Origin: an uncultured Saprospiraceae bacterium
GTDB taxonomy: Bacteria > Bacteroidota > Bacteroidia > Chitinophagales > Saprospiraceae
Direction: 5' to 3'
DNA: 51,181 bases
NCBI GenBank assembly: GCA_937921825.1
Contig: CAKZVK010000083.1
Span: 1 to 51,181, forward strand
The notes under the pieces were generated by a model. That model did not search any database. It saw nothing but the letters and a program-made list of their open reading frames with translations, and was not told the DNA's origin. The position numbers were made by a program, and so were the translations under genes. Shown here piece by piece: positions 29,618 through 37,861 of the stretch (within the stretch, counting starts at the first letter, position 1; the number at the start of each line of letters is the position of its first letter).

Positions 29618-29681
29618 AGTTCTTGATTATGCTGCAAAGTTAAGCTTTTAATCTTAAATGAGGCTTGATTGATTAGTTCCG

Positions 29682-30368
29682 TTAGTCGATTAACGTTTTC
29701 AGTAGAAGTGCTGTTCCCTTAGATCCACCTTCTTGGATTATCTGATGCTTTCGTGCTCTTAATTCACTGGAAATGAATGGTTTAGGGTCGATATAGTAGA
29801 TTTCTGCATCCAAGGGTGCATAAGAAATGAGGCTTGCTGCAGGATAGACTTGCAGTGAAGTACCGATAATGACACAGATATCTGCTTCTGAGACTTCCTT
29901 AACAGCCAAATCTAACATAGGTACAGCCTCACCAAACCATACAATATGGGGTCTTAATTGGCTTCCTTTTTCACAGGTATCACCAGTATTGAGGTCTTTA
30001 GTCCATTCATATACGAGTTCTGGATGTATGGTGGATCGCACCTTGTTGAGCTCTCCATGCAGGTGTAATACGTTTGTGCTACCAGCTTTCTCATGAAGAT
30101 TATCAACATTTTGCGTAATCACTATTACTTCATAATGTTTTTCTAACTCTGCTATATTGCTATGGCCAGTATTGAAAGTCACTTCTTGTAACTGCCTCCT
30201 TCTTTGGTTATAAAAGTCTAGAACCAGCTCTTGATCTTTAGCCCAGCCTTCTGGCGAAGCTACAGACATAACATCGTGTCCTTCCCATAAGCCATCGTGA
30301 TCTCTGAAGGTTTTTATACCACTCTCTGCACTTATGCCTGCACCTGATAGTACTACTAGTTTTTTCAT
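29682..30368 (-). CDS. cobB: SIR2-family NAD-dependent protein deacylase
   Basis: A 228-residue sirtuin that removes acyl groups from lysines using NAD. The NAD-binding motifs GAGISAESGIKTFRD (9-23) and TQNVDNLHEKAG (85-96) are present, as are the catalytic His104 (HLHG) and GTSLQVYPAA. Tyr53 and Arg56 (FYNQRRR) match the pair that favours succinyl- or other acidic acyl substrates in class III sirtuins. Unusually, only two cysteines occur in the whole protein (in GDTCEKGS and DICVII), so the four-Cys zinc site is missing and the zinc-binding segment is short. It lies 2 nt after an unrelated secreted protein gene. Confidence 0.92.
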   Translation of the reverse strand: MKKLVVLSGAGISAESGIKTFRDHDGLWEGHDVMSVASPEGWAKDQELVLDFYNQRRRQLQEVTFNTGHSNIAELEKHYEVIVITQNVDNLHEKAGSTNVLHLHGELNKVRSTIHPELVYEWTKDLNTGDTCEKGSQLRPHIVWFGEAVPMLDLAVKEVSEADICVIIGTSLQVYPAASLISYAPLDAEIYYIDPKPFISSELRARKHQIIQEGGSKGTALLLKTLID

Positions 30369-30370
30369 AA

Positions 30371-30952
30371 TTAGGCTTTGTTACAGAATCTAGGTCCAGA
30401 AATCTTGTCTATTAGAATATTGCCTTCTACATTTTGACCACTATCATTATAGGCTTCAATGATGAAGTACTTCATGTTTTTCTCAGGATTGAACTTGACC
30501 TTAAATTCTTGCCATTCTTCCTCCGAGATAGTAGGCGATGTGAATATCAGTTGTTCTCTCTTGTTCTTTTTGGAGCCTATCCATATTCTCAGTTTCAGTG
30601 GTGTATTATAACCAGAATAATTTTCTGAGTATGCAAGGTATAAGCTGAGGCTATAGCAGGTCTCTTTTTTTAGCTTTGTTTCTAACCTCTGCGAGATACT
30701 TTCATAGCTTCCATCTTTTCTGGTGATAAGGCCCACATAACTCTCACCATCTTCTGGCTCAGTATATACCCCCCAGTAGCCTGGTAAGATATCTGGTGTA
30801 GTGCCTGTAGTGCCAGCAAACCATCCTGTAGGCATAGTGGCATCTGCCGGTTTATCCTCTAGTGATGGGTTTGACAGATAAGTTTGCCCATAAAGACCAC
30901 ACTTTAGCAATAGAAAAAGAGATATATAAATTAGTTTAATATAATTGTTCAT
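30371..30952 (-). CDS. Small secreted protein, possibly carbohydrate-binding fold
   Basis: A 193-residue protein with a clear signal peptide (hydrophobic 7-20, cleavage near LYGQ). The mature part starts TYLSNPSLEDKPADATMPTG, an opening seen in many Bacteroidota galactose-binding-like jelly-roll modules, and continues with YVGLITR, SISQRLE and YSLSLYLAYSE strands, ending with a cysteine (RFCNKA). No catalytic motif or T9SS tail was seen. It is divergent from ftsX with 11 nt between start codons. Function unknown. Confidence 0.65.
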   Translation of the reverse strand: MNNYIKLIYISLFLLLKCGLYGQTYLSNPSLEDKPADATMPTGWFAGTTGTTPDILPGYWGVYTEPEDGESYVGLITRKDGSYESISQRLETKLKKETCYSLSLYLAYSENYSGYNTPLKLRIWIGSKKNKREQLIFTSPTISEEEWQEFKVKFNPEKNMKYFIIEAYNDSGQNVEGNILIDKISGPRFCNKA

Positions 30953-30959
30953 ATGTTTG
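30952..30959 (+). promoter_or_regulatory. TATGTTTG box directly before ftsX (candidate -7 element)
   Basis: TATGTTTG matches TAnnTTTG and ends 4 nt before the ftsX ATG (30964), the same geometry as at xerC. A weak TTA at 30931 sits at -33 distance (18-nt spacer). It overlaps the start codon of the divergent gene. If real, the ftsX operon mRNA is leaderless. Confidence 0.4.
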
Positions 30960-30963
30960 CCCT

Positions 30964-31809
30964 ATGGGAGTCTACCTCAAAAATAAACCATCATATCTTA
31001 ACTCCATAGTGTCTAATGGTATCATTCAGTGGGTACTGATGCTGATGCTAGCTGCTTTGATGATGTTCTCACTTCTTAGTGGTCATCAGAGCTCACAGAA
31101 CATCCAATTGGTGGAGTTTAATTCTGAGGTCACTTCAGAAGAATTACAGTCGGTACTAGATCGACTAAAGACTTCTGAGTTGGTAGACCGCAGTTCGATT
31201 ATTCACCACACTAAAGAGGCTGCCCTTCAACTCATGAAAGATGAGATGAATGGAGGAGTGCTAGAAAAACTTGCATTGACAAATCCATATAGAGATATTA
31301 TAGAGTTCTCGTACCTGCAGGATAATGCACAGACCCAAAGCTTTGGATCTTATCTCGCTGAAGACAACGCTATCTCAGGAATCTATGACTCCTCTACTCA
31401 ATCAGGAACATCAAATGCTATGGCACTCTCATTTGGAATGTTACCTAAGCTACTATTAGGAGTACTATTGTTACTAATTAGTTACTTCTTTTTTAGTTCT
31501 TCTATCAGAGCTCTGATCGAGGAGAATAAACAGATAGTTAGATCTTTAATTATCTATGGATCTGACAATTCTTATATCACTAGTTTGTTCAGTAAATTTC
31601 AGGTATGCTCGGTGATTAGGGGCTGGATTCTGGCCTTTGTTCTATTTATACCAGTGATTTATCTATTGATAAACCTATTAGGTCTTAGAATTGCGGATAT
31701 TAGTGTTACTAATCTGATATTAGCAGTGATATTCCCACTTTTGCTGGTAATTTTGATGAACTATATCATCGTAAAAATCAAATTGACAAAATTTCTTAAA
31801 TCACTATAA
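30964..31809 (+). CDS. ftsX: Cell division protein FtsX
   Basis: A 281-residue FtsX-type permease with one N-terminal transmembrane helix (about 18-38), a ~120-residue extracytoplasmic domain, and three C-terminal helices (about 160-180, 218-237, 249-270), the standard 4-TM layout. The segment LQSVLDRLKTSELVDRSSII with KEAALQLMKDEM matches the FtsX extracellular domain. With FtsE it controls peptidoglycan hydrolases at the septum; ftsE is not adjacent, which is usual in Bacteroidota. It heads the ftsX-DUF3098-uppP-truB operon, with a 3-nt gap to the next gene. Confidence 0.88.
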   Translation: MGVYLKNKPSYLNSIVSNGIIQWVLMLMLAALMMFSLLSGHQSSQNIQLVEFNSEVTSEELQSVLDRLKTSELVDRSSIIHHTKEAALQLMKDEMNGGVLEKLALTNPYRDIIEFSYLQDNAQTQSFGSYLAEDNAISGIYDSSTQSGTSNAMALSFGMLPKLLLGVLLLLISYFFFSSSIRALIEENKQIVRSLIIYGSDNSYITSLFSKFQVCSVIRGWILAFVLFIPVIYLLINLLGLRIADISVTNLILAVIFPLLLVILMNYIIVKIKLTKFLKSL

Positions 31810-31812
31810 GTC

Positions 31813-32145
31813 ATGGCTAAGAAGAAAGAAAAGAAGAACAGAAAGGATAAAACTTCTGCAGTCAACCAATCGGTAGAAAAGAAGGTTGTAAAAACAGCAA
31901 GACCATCGGTGTCAGCAAAAACTTCTTCTGCTAGTACGCAACTAGCTTTTGGTAAAGAAAATTATAAGTGGATAGGAATAGGGTTAGCTTTGATTACCAT
32001 AGGCATGTTGCTAATGATAGGAGGATATAATGAAAATCCTGCTGTGTGGGACGAGTCAGAGATCTACAGTATGAGAAGAATTTTATTGGCTCCCATTGTT
32101 ATCTTGACGGGCTTAGCTATTCAGGTCTACGCTATTTTTAAGTAG
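31813..32145 (+). CDS. DUF3098 membrane protein
   Basis: A 110-residue protein. The first ~35 residues are lysine-rich (AKKKEKKNRKDKTS). Two transmembrane helices follow (about 53-70 and 90-108), joined by YNENPAVWDESEIYSMRR, which is characteristic of DUF3098. The family is mostly known from Bacteroidota and is found between ftsX and uppP, exactly as here. Its function is not known; the context suggests envelope or cell-wall lipid work. uppP starts 12 nt downstream. Confidence 0.8.
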   Translation: MAKKKEKKNRKDKTSAVNQSVEKKVVKTARPSVSAKTSSASTQLAFGKENYKWIGIGLALITIGMLLMIGGYNENPAVWDESEIYSMRRILLAPIVILTGLAIQVYAIFK

Positions 32146-32157
32146 AGATTTTCGTCT

Positions 32158-32952
32158 ATGTCAGAATTGATTGAAGCAATCGTATTAGGGATTGCTCAAG
32201 GCCTCACAGAGTTTCTTCCTGTAAGTAGCAGTGGCCACATCGAAATTCTCAAGTACTTTTTTAACGATGACAGTATAGCAGAGCAGAGTATGCTTACTAC
32301 AGTGGTCTTACACTTTGCCACAGCTTTATCTACCGTTTTTGTATTTAGAAAAGATATAATGGATCTGCTCACTGGAGCTCTAAAAAATGATGAGTCCAAT
32401 AGTAGAACTTACATTGGTTACATCATCATATCTATGATCCCTGCAGTCTGCGTCGGTCTATTATTCGAAGACTTTTTGGAGACGTTTTTTCATAGACAAA
32501 TAACCTTGGTCAGCATAATGTTGATTTTCACAGGGATCATTCTACTGCTCTCAGAAAAACTTAAAGTTTCCAATTTCAAATTGAATGGCTTTAGAGCCTT
32601 CCTAATAGGAGTAGCTCAAGCAATAGCCATTCTGCCAGGGATCTCAAGATCAGGCTCCACAATTGCAAGCTCTATATTATTGGGTATCAACAGAACTGAA
32701 GCCGCTAGGTTCTCATTTTTGATGGTTATCCCATTGATATTCGGAAAGATGGCTAAGGATTTATTATCTGGAGACCTAGTCTCTAATATGCCTTCAGCTA
32801 GCTATTTGTTGGTGGGATTCACAGCAGCATTTTTTACAGGAACATTTGCCTGCACGATTATGATCAACATTGTAAAGAAAGCCAAACTGGAGTGGTTCTC
32901 ACTCTACTGCTTTATAGTCGGTATCGGCTTGCTGATCTATCTGAATGTCTAA
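32158..32952 (+). CDS. uppP: Undecaprenyl-diphosphatase (BacA/UppP)
   Basis: A 264-residue integral membrane enzyme that dephosphorylates undecaprenyl diphosphate to recycle the cell-wall lipid carrier. The QxxxE and Ser-rich motif QGLTEFLPVSSSGH (14-27, with Glu18 and His27) and the PGISRSGST motif (about 158-167) are intact. About eight hydrophobic helices are present. Its stop overlaps the truB start (TAATG), so the two are translationally coupled. Confidence 0.95.
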   Translation: MSELIEAIVLGIAQGLTEFLPVSSSGHIEILKYFFNDDSIAEQSMLTTVVLHFATALSTVFVFRKDIMDLLTGALKNDESNSRTYIGYIIISMIPAVCVGLLFEDFLETFFHRQITLVSIMLIFTGIILLLSEKLKVSNFKLNGFRAFLIGVAQAIAILPGISRSGSTIASSILLGINRTEAARFSFLMVIPLIFGKMAKDLLSGDLVSNMPSASYLLVGFTAAFFTGTFACTIMINIVKKAKLEWFSLYCFIVGIGLLIYLNV

Positions 32953-33671
32953 TGATAATAGTAAAAAAGGGAACGGATATATCTTCGATTGATTTTCGAG
33001 AAGGTGCAGTTATTCTGATAGATAAACCTTTGGAATGGACCTCCTTTGATGTGGTCAATAAGTTGAGGTTTGCGCTGAGAAGGAAGTACGGGATAAAGAA
33101 ATTCAAGGTAGGGCATAATGGTACCCTAGACCCACTAGCGACTGGTCTATTGATGATATTTACGGGAAAGTATACCAAGAAGATTCCTCTAGAGGAGAAT
33201 CATGATAAGAGATACGAAGGGATCGTAAAGCTGGGTGCCACTACTAATACCCTAGATAGGGAGAAAGACGAAGAAGACCTAAGAGATACAAGCATGATAA
33301 CCTTAGAAGCTGTGCAGCAACAAATGTCAAAGTTTGCAGGACCAATGATGCAAGAAATACCAATCTATTCCGCACAGAAAATTAATGGGGTCCCCATGTA
33401 CAAACTAGCCAGACAAGAAAAAGCTTTCAAGCCCAAAGTCAAGCCTGTCGTATTTCACTCTACAGAACTCAAGAAATTCGATAATCCTTATGTTGAGTTT
33501 GACATTTTATGCGGTAAAGGCACTTATATACGAGCATTTGCTAGGGACTTAGGCAAAGCATTAGATACTTCGGCTTATCTTTATGCGTTGAGAAGAACAG
33601 GAATAGCAAATTATTCTGTGGAAGAAGCTTTAGATGTGCATACAGTATTTGACAAAATAAATCCAGCATAG
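32952..33671 (+). CDS. truB: tRNA pseudouridine-55 synthase TruB
   Basis: The start is placed at 32952, where ATG overlaps the uppP stop by one base; the frame is open further upstream but there it encodes UppP in another frame. The 239-residue protein makes pseudouridine 55 in the T loop of tRNAs. The catalytic aspartate is Asp60 in GHNGTLDPLATGLL. Other motifs are ILIDKPLEWTSFDVVNKLR, RYEGIVKLGATTNTLD and CGKGTYIRAFARDLG. The stop overlaps the GTG start of gldA (TAGTG). Confidence 0.95.
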   Translation: MIIVKKGTDISSIDFREGAVILIDKPLEWTSFDVVNKLRFALRRKYGIKKFKVGHNGTLDPLATGLLMIFTGKYTKKIPLEENHDKRYEGIVKLGATTNTLDREKDEEDLRDTSMITLEAVQQQMSKFAGPMMQEIPIYSAQKINGVPMYKLARQEKAFKPKVKPVVFHSTELKKFDNPYVEFDILCGKGTYIRAFARDLGKALDTSAYLYALRRTGIANYSVEEALDVHTVFDKINPA

Positions 33672-34591
33672 TGAGTATCGAAGTTAGAGGATTGACAAAA
33701 ATCTACGGAGCTCAGAAAGCTATAGATGACATCTCTTTTGATGTCAAAAAAGGAGAAATCCTAGGTCTACTAGGCCCCAATGGTGCGGGTAAGACGACGA
33801 CCATGAAGATACTCACCTGCTATATGCCAGCTAGCTCTGGCTCTGCAATAATCTGTGGTCTCGAAGCTGGTAAGCATGATGCTGACATCAAAAAGAAAAT
33901 AGGCTACCTCCCAGAACATAATCCTCTCTATGGTACAATGTACGTACAAGAGTACCTCCATTTTGTAGCTCAGATTCATAAGTTAAGTAATAAGAGAGCA
34001 AGAGTAAGTGAGCTTATTTCTTTAGTGGGATTAGAACGAGAGTATAAAAAGAAGATATCCGCATTGTCTAAGGGATATAAGCAGCGTATAGGCTTAGCCC
34101 AGGCTATGATACATGATCCTGAAGTATTGATTTTGGATGAACCAATTTCTGGACTCGATCCTAATCAGCTTATCGAAATCAGAAGCCTTATATCTTCTCT
34201 GAAGAAAGACAAAACAATAATCTTTTCCAGCCACATACTACAAGAGGTAGAATCCGTATCTGATAAGGTTGTCATCCTAGATAAGGGGAAGATCGTTGCT
34301 GATGACAAGATAGCCTCATTGAGTCAGCAGCAGACAGTAGGATTGACCTTGCAATTGGAATTGCTGAGTGAGATATCAGAAGAGGTATTACAGTCAATAG
34401 AAGGCATCAGTAAAGTGCACAAGTCTGGCCCTAAAAGTTATACCCTCTTAACTACTGATCAACGAGATGTGCGGGAACATGTATTTGATAAAGTGGTAGA
34501 AAACGGAAATAAGATCTTAGGTCTTGAAGTCCAAAAGAAGTCTCTAGAGTCTGTATTCAAGTCATTCACCCAAGAAGAAAATAGGAAGTAG
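33671..34591 (+). CDS. gldA: Gliding motility ABC transporter ATP-binding protein GldA
   Basis: A 306-residue ATPase with a GTG start overlapping the truB stop by one base. Walker A GPNGAGKT is at 35-42, the signature is LSKGYKQRIGLAQAM, Walker B is VLILDEPISGLDPNQ, and the switch is SSHIL. The Q-loop segment GYLPEHNPLYGTMYVQEYL is typical of GldA. A ~90-residue C-terminal extension follows. GldA forms an ABC transporter with GldF and GldG that is needed for gliding in Flavobacterium. Direct adjacency to gldF and gldG supports the call over a generic ABC ATPase. Confidence 0.92.
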   Translation: MSIEVRGLTKIYGAQKAIDDISFDVKKGEILGLLGPNGAGKTTTMKILTCYMPASSGSAIICGLEAGKHDADIKKKIGYLPEHNPLYGTMYVQEYLHFVAQIHKLSNKRARVSELISLVGLEREYKKKISALSKGYKQRIGLAQAMIHDPEVLILDEPISGLDPNQLIEIRSLISSLKKDKTIIFSSHILQEVESVSDKVVILDKGKIVADDKIASLSQQQTVGLTLQLELLSEISEEVLQSIEGISKVHKSGPKSYTLLTTDQRDVREHVFDKVVENGNKILGLEVQKKSLESVFKSFTQEENRK

Positions 34592-35322
34592 TGAGGAGTA
34601 TCTATTTGAAAGAATTAAGAAGTTTCTTTAGCTCACTTACTGGCTATATGGTGCTAGTGATTTTCCTTCTCATCACTGGGCTATTTATGTGGGTATTCTC
34701 GGATACCAGCGTTATCAATTATAATTATGCGAGTATGGGGCAGCTCTTCAGTATAGGTCCTCTGGTATTTTTGTTTTTGATTCCAGCAGTAACGATGCAA
34801 GCATTCGCTGATGAAAAGCAGAAAGGAACCATGGAGTTCTTGACGACTAAGCCCCTAAGTGACCTCCAGATAGTTGGAGGCAAGTATTTCGCTTGCCTGA
34901 CCCTAGTGTTTTTTGCCTTGCTACCCACTTTAGTTTACTACTTTAGTATTTACTATCTGGGCAGTCCTATTGGTAACTTAGATAATGGGGCAGTGATAGG
35001 CTCCTACATAGGACTCTTCTTGCTTTCTGCAGTGTATTGTGCAGTGGGAGTCTTTATGTCTAGTATCACTGATAATCAGATAGTTGCTTTTATACTTACA
35101 GCCTTCAGTTGTTTCATACTTTACTTTGCCTTTAGTTTCGTCAGTGAGTTGCCTATGTTCTTTGGGACTCTAGATGATGTAGTGAAGTCCATAGGCTTAG
35201 AATATCACTACGATAATATTAGTAAAGGGAGAATAGATACAAGGGACATTGTTTATTTTTTGAGCATGTCCTTTTTGTTCATATGGTGTACAGTAGTATC
35301 ACTTGATAAGAGAAGATGGTAA
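34591..35322 (+). CDS. gldF: Gliding motility ABC transporter permease GldF
   Basis: A 243-residue membrane protein with six predicted helices, starting YLKELRSFFSSLTGYMVLVI and including VFLFLIPAVTMQAFADEKQKGT and EFLTTKPLSDLQIVGGKY, both characteristic of GldF/ABC-2-type permeases. The GTG start overlaps the gldA stop by one base (TAGTG). It is the membrane channel partner of GldA and GldG. Confidence 0.92.
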   Translation: MRSIYLKELRSFFSSLTGYMVLVIFLLITGLFMWVFSDTSVINYNYASMGQLFSIGPLVFLFLIPAVTMQAFADEKQKGTMEFLTTKPLSDLQIVGGKYFACLTLVFFALLPTLVYYFSIYYLGSPIGNLDNGAVIGSYIGLFLLSAVYCAVGVFMSSITDNQIVAFILTAFSCFILYFAFSFVSELPMFFGTLDDVVKSIGLEYHYDNISKGRIDTRDIVYFLSMSFLFIWCTVVSLDKRRW

Positions 35323-37019
35323 TGCAGAATAGGAGGAGTACCATATTAATTCAGACACTGATAGTCATAGCTATTTTACTATTGCTCAATGTCATATCTA
35401 GGAATCTCTATACTTTCTTGGATCTGACAGAGGACAAGCGCTATACCTTGACTAATGCTACAGAAACCTTACTGGATGATGTAAATGATGTCATCTACAT
35501 TGATGTGCTTCTAGCAGGTGATTTACCTTCTGGCTACAAAAGACTGCAGAACAGAACGGAAGAAGTCATCAAGCAACTTAAAGCCGCTAATCCACTCATC
35601 GAATTTAAGTTTACCGATCCCTCCGAAGGCTCTATCAAGGATATTAATGCTCGTAGAGAAAATCTCGCTAAGGATGGCATCTATCCGAGCAATCTGATTG
35701 TAATGGAAAATGATCAGAAGGTAGAAAAGCTCATCTATCCTTTTGCATTGATGCAACTAGGCCCCAGGAATATCGCGATCAATCTACTGGATGGACAGAT
35801 AAGAGGGGAGAACCAGGAAGTATGGCTCAATAGATCAGCTAATAATCTTGAATACAAATTTGCCAGCGCCATCGAAAAGCTCTTTAAGGATGATATTCCT
35901 ATTGTGTTATTTACAGATGGGAATGGTGAGTTGATGGAATCTCAAACTGCGACTCTGGAACAAGGCATTTCAGGTACTATGAATTCTGGTAGGATCAATC
36001 TAGATAGTGTCTATCAGATAAAGCAGGATGTAGATCTACTCATTGTCGCACGACCTAAGGCGACACTGTCTACTAGGTCTAAGTTTCTGATAGATCAGTA
36101 TATCATGAATGGTGGAAAGGTAATGTGGTTTGTGGAGAGCCTTGACGTGAATCTGGATAGCATCAATATGAACAATGTTTATATCCCTAGACCGATAGAA
36201 CATGGTCTGGATGATATGTTCTTTAAGTATGGGGTGAGGATGAAAAAGGATTTGGTTCTAGATCTTGAAAATTCTAAGATTCCACAAGTAATAGGTCAGG
36301 CTGGGAATAGAGCGCAGCAGGAGTTATTTAATTGGGTTTACTATCCACTCCTTCAGTCATCTAATGATCATCCTATAGTCAATAACATTGATCGTGTATA
36401 TTCTAACTTTCCTGGTAGTATAGAACTGTTAGATACAAAATTGAACTTGACTTCTAAGGTGCTGCTTAATTCTTCTCAGTATAGTCGATTCCAACTCTAT
36501 CCCATGAGGTTGTCCTTTGAGATTATTAAAATGACACAAAAGCCAGAAGCTTTCAATAAGCCTAAGCTGCCTACTGCGGTCCTAGTAGAGGGAGAATTCG
36601 AGTCATTCTTTAAGAATAGAGTCACTGAAGAAATGGCTAATGGCCTACAACAGATCGGTGCTGAATTCAAAGACAAGTCCTCTTCTACTTCACAGATTTT
36701 TGTATCTGATGTAGATATCATTAAGAACCTGTATAGCTCGAGTAATAACAAGATTAGTCCTCTAGGATTCAATCAATGGGAAGGTATGGTCTATGGTGGT
36801 AATGCAGAATTTATTACCAATGCCATAGATTACATGACAGACGAGTATGGCCTAATGGAATCCAGATCTAAAAACTTACAATTGCGGATGTTAGATCAGG
36901 TGAAACTGAAGAATGAAAGATTAAAATGGCAAGTGATTAATCTGGCACTTCCAATCGTCTTAGTACTCTTATTCGGTCTGTTCTTTAATTGGAATAGAAA
37001 ACGAAAGTTTGCAAGCTGA
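35322..37019 (+). CDS. gldG: Gliding motility ABC transporter substrate-binding-like protein GldG
   Basis: The start is placed at ATG 35322, which overlaps the gldF stop by one base (TAATG) and matches the other junctions in this operon; an in-frame ATG two codons earlier (35316) is possible. The 565-residue protein has an N-terminal transmembrane helix (about 6-26), a long periplasmic part with the GldG signature YTLTNATETLLDDVNDVIYI, a segment YKFASAIEKLFKDDIPIVLF, and a C-terminal helix (WQVINLALPIVLVLLFGLFF). It completes the GldAFG complex. It ends 0 nt from the convergent stop of the AHSA1-like gene. Confidence 0.9.
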   Translation: MQNRRSTILIQTLIVIAILLLLNVISRNLYTFLDLTEDKRYTLTNATETLLDDVNDVIYIDVLLAGDLPSGYKRLQNRTEEVIKQLKAANPLIEFKFTDPSEGSIKDINARRENLAKDGIYPSNLIVMENDQKVEKLIYPFALMQLGPRNIAINLLDGQIRGENQEVWLNRSANNLEYKFASAIEKLFKDDIPIVLFTDGNGELMESQTATLEQGISGTMNSGRINLDSVYQIKQDVDLLIVARPKATLSTRSKFLIDQYIMNGGKVMWFVESLDVNLDSINMNNVYIPRPIEHGLDDMFFKYGVRMKKDLVLDLENSKIPQVIGQAGNRAQQELFNWVYYPLLQSSNDHPIVNNIDRVYSNFPGSIELLDTKLNLTSKVLLNSSQYSRFQLYPMRLSFEIIKMTQKPEAFNKPKLPTAVLVEGEFESFFKNRVTEEMANGLQQIGAEFKDKSSSTSQIFVSDVDIIKNLYSSSNNKISPLGFNQWEGMVYGGNAEFITNAIDYMTDEYGLMESRSKNLQLRMLDQVKLKNERLKWQVINLALPIVLVLLFGLFFNWNRKRKFAS

Positions 37020-37457
37020 TTATTTCTCCAAGTAGTTTTTAAGCATGACTAAGGCCTGAGGCCAACCTTCCATGACTGCTTTGTAGTACCATTCATGTTT
37101 TGGTCCTTTTTCAAAACCCCCTTGACGGATCTTCAGAATAGAAAAACTTTTGTGACTTTCTATATTATATTGAATAGTGAATGGTCCTAGAATCGGTTTT
37201 TCAGAATTTATATAGACCATATCTTCTAGGTGCAGATGGCTTGTTCTGTCGTAAAGTTTTATTCTCCCAGTACTTATGAATTTTATACCATGTTCTGACT
37301 TTAGCCAAGTGATGGTATAAATGCCACCATCCTTCTTTTCTATAAGGGCTGAATCCACTCCCCACCATTTCTTGAGATGATCTAACTCTAGGAGGGCATC
37401 CAGAATTTGTGTGACGGTGGCCCTAATACGAATTTCGCTCTCGATAAATTTTTTCAT
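37020..37457 (-). CDS. AHSA1/START-like (SRPBCC) domain protein
   Basis: A 145-residue protein with the START-like fold pattern: ATVTQILDALLELDHLKKWWGVDSA at the N-terminus, beta-strand-rich middle (GGIYTITW, LHLEDMVYI), and a C-terminal helix with GWPQALVMLKNYLEK, all typical of the AHSA1 group. Such proteins bind small hydrophobic ligands or act as co-chaperones; the ligand is not predictable. It is the last gene of a minus-strand cluster with cytochrome c and SCO1, 11 nt after the cytochrome gene. Confidence 0.8.
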   Translation of the reverse strand: MKKFIESEIRIRATVTQILDALLELDHLKKWWGVDSALIEKKDGGIYTITWLKSEHGIKFISTGRIKLYDRTSHLHLEDMVYINSEKPILGPFTIQYNIESHKSFSILKIRQGGFEKGPKHEWYYKAVMEGWPQALVMLKNYLEK

Positions 37458-37468
37458 TGTTGGAGAGG

Positions 37469-37861
37469 CTATTTTTTATTGGTGCAATTTTGGATCATTT
37501 CCTTTACCTGTGTCAGCTTTATTTCTTGGTTTAAGCCATTAAGGTCTTGGACAATGTAGTTCATCACATTGGCTATTTCCACTTCACTCATCTTAGGCAT
37601 AGGAAGCATCTTTATGAGCTCAGTACTATCTTGTGTACCATACCGAATTATACAGGGCATTTCAGAAATGAGTGATTCTATGGATTCAGTTTTGAGGCTA
37701 GGGTAGAGACTGGATAATCCTTCTGCATTATCCATATGACAGTCTGCACATTGCCGGAGGTAGATTCTTTCGCCATACGGATATTTGACTTGATCGCAAT
37801 TGCTTAACGCTAAGATGCCACAGAGAAGACAAAGAATATAAAAGAGTCTACTGCCACTCAT
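37469..37861 (-). CDS. Cytochrome c, class I, lipid-anchored
   Basis: The start is taken as ATG 37861; a TTG three codons upstream is less likely. The 130-residue protein has a lipoprotein signal (lipidated Cys22 in LSNC), a single heme motif CADCH (Cys38, Cys41, His42) and a likely methionine axial ligand in LPMPKMSEVE (Met88 or Met91), which is the typical single-heme layout. It would carry electrons in the periplasm, possibly to a terminal oxidase. It overlaps the SCO1 gene by 14 nt, so the two are coupled. Confidence 0.88.
   Translation of the reverse strand: MSGSRLFYILCLLCGILALSNCDQVKYPYGERIYLRQCADCHMDNAEGLSSLYPSLKTESIESLISEMPCIIRYGTQDSTELIKMLPMPKMSEVEIANVMNYIVQDLNGLNQEIKLTQVKEMIQNCTNKK

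Noticed and set aside
32892-32951. TruB start at 32892
   Set aside because: This stretch encodes the UppP C-terminus in another frame; ATG 32952 at the TAATG overlap is the natural start.
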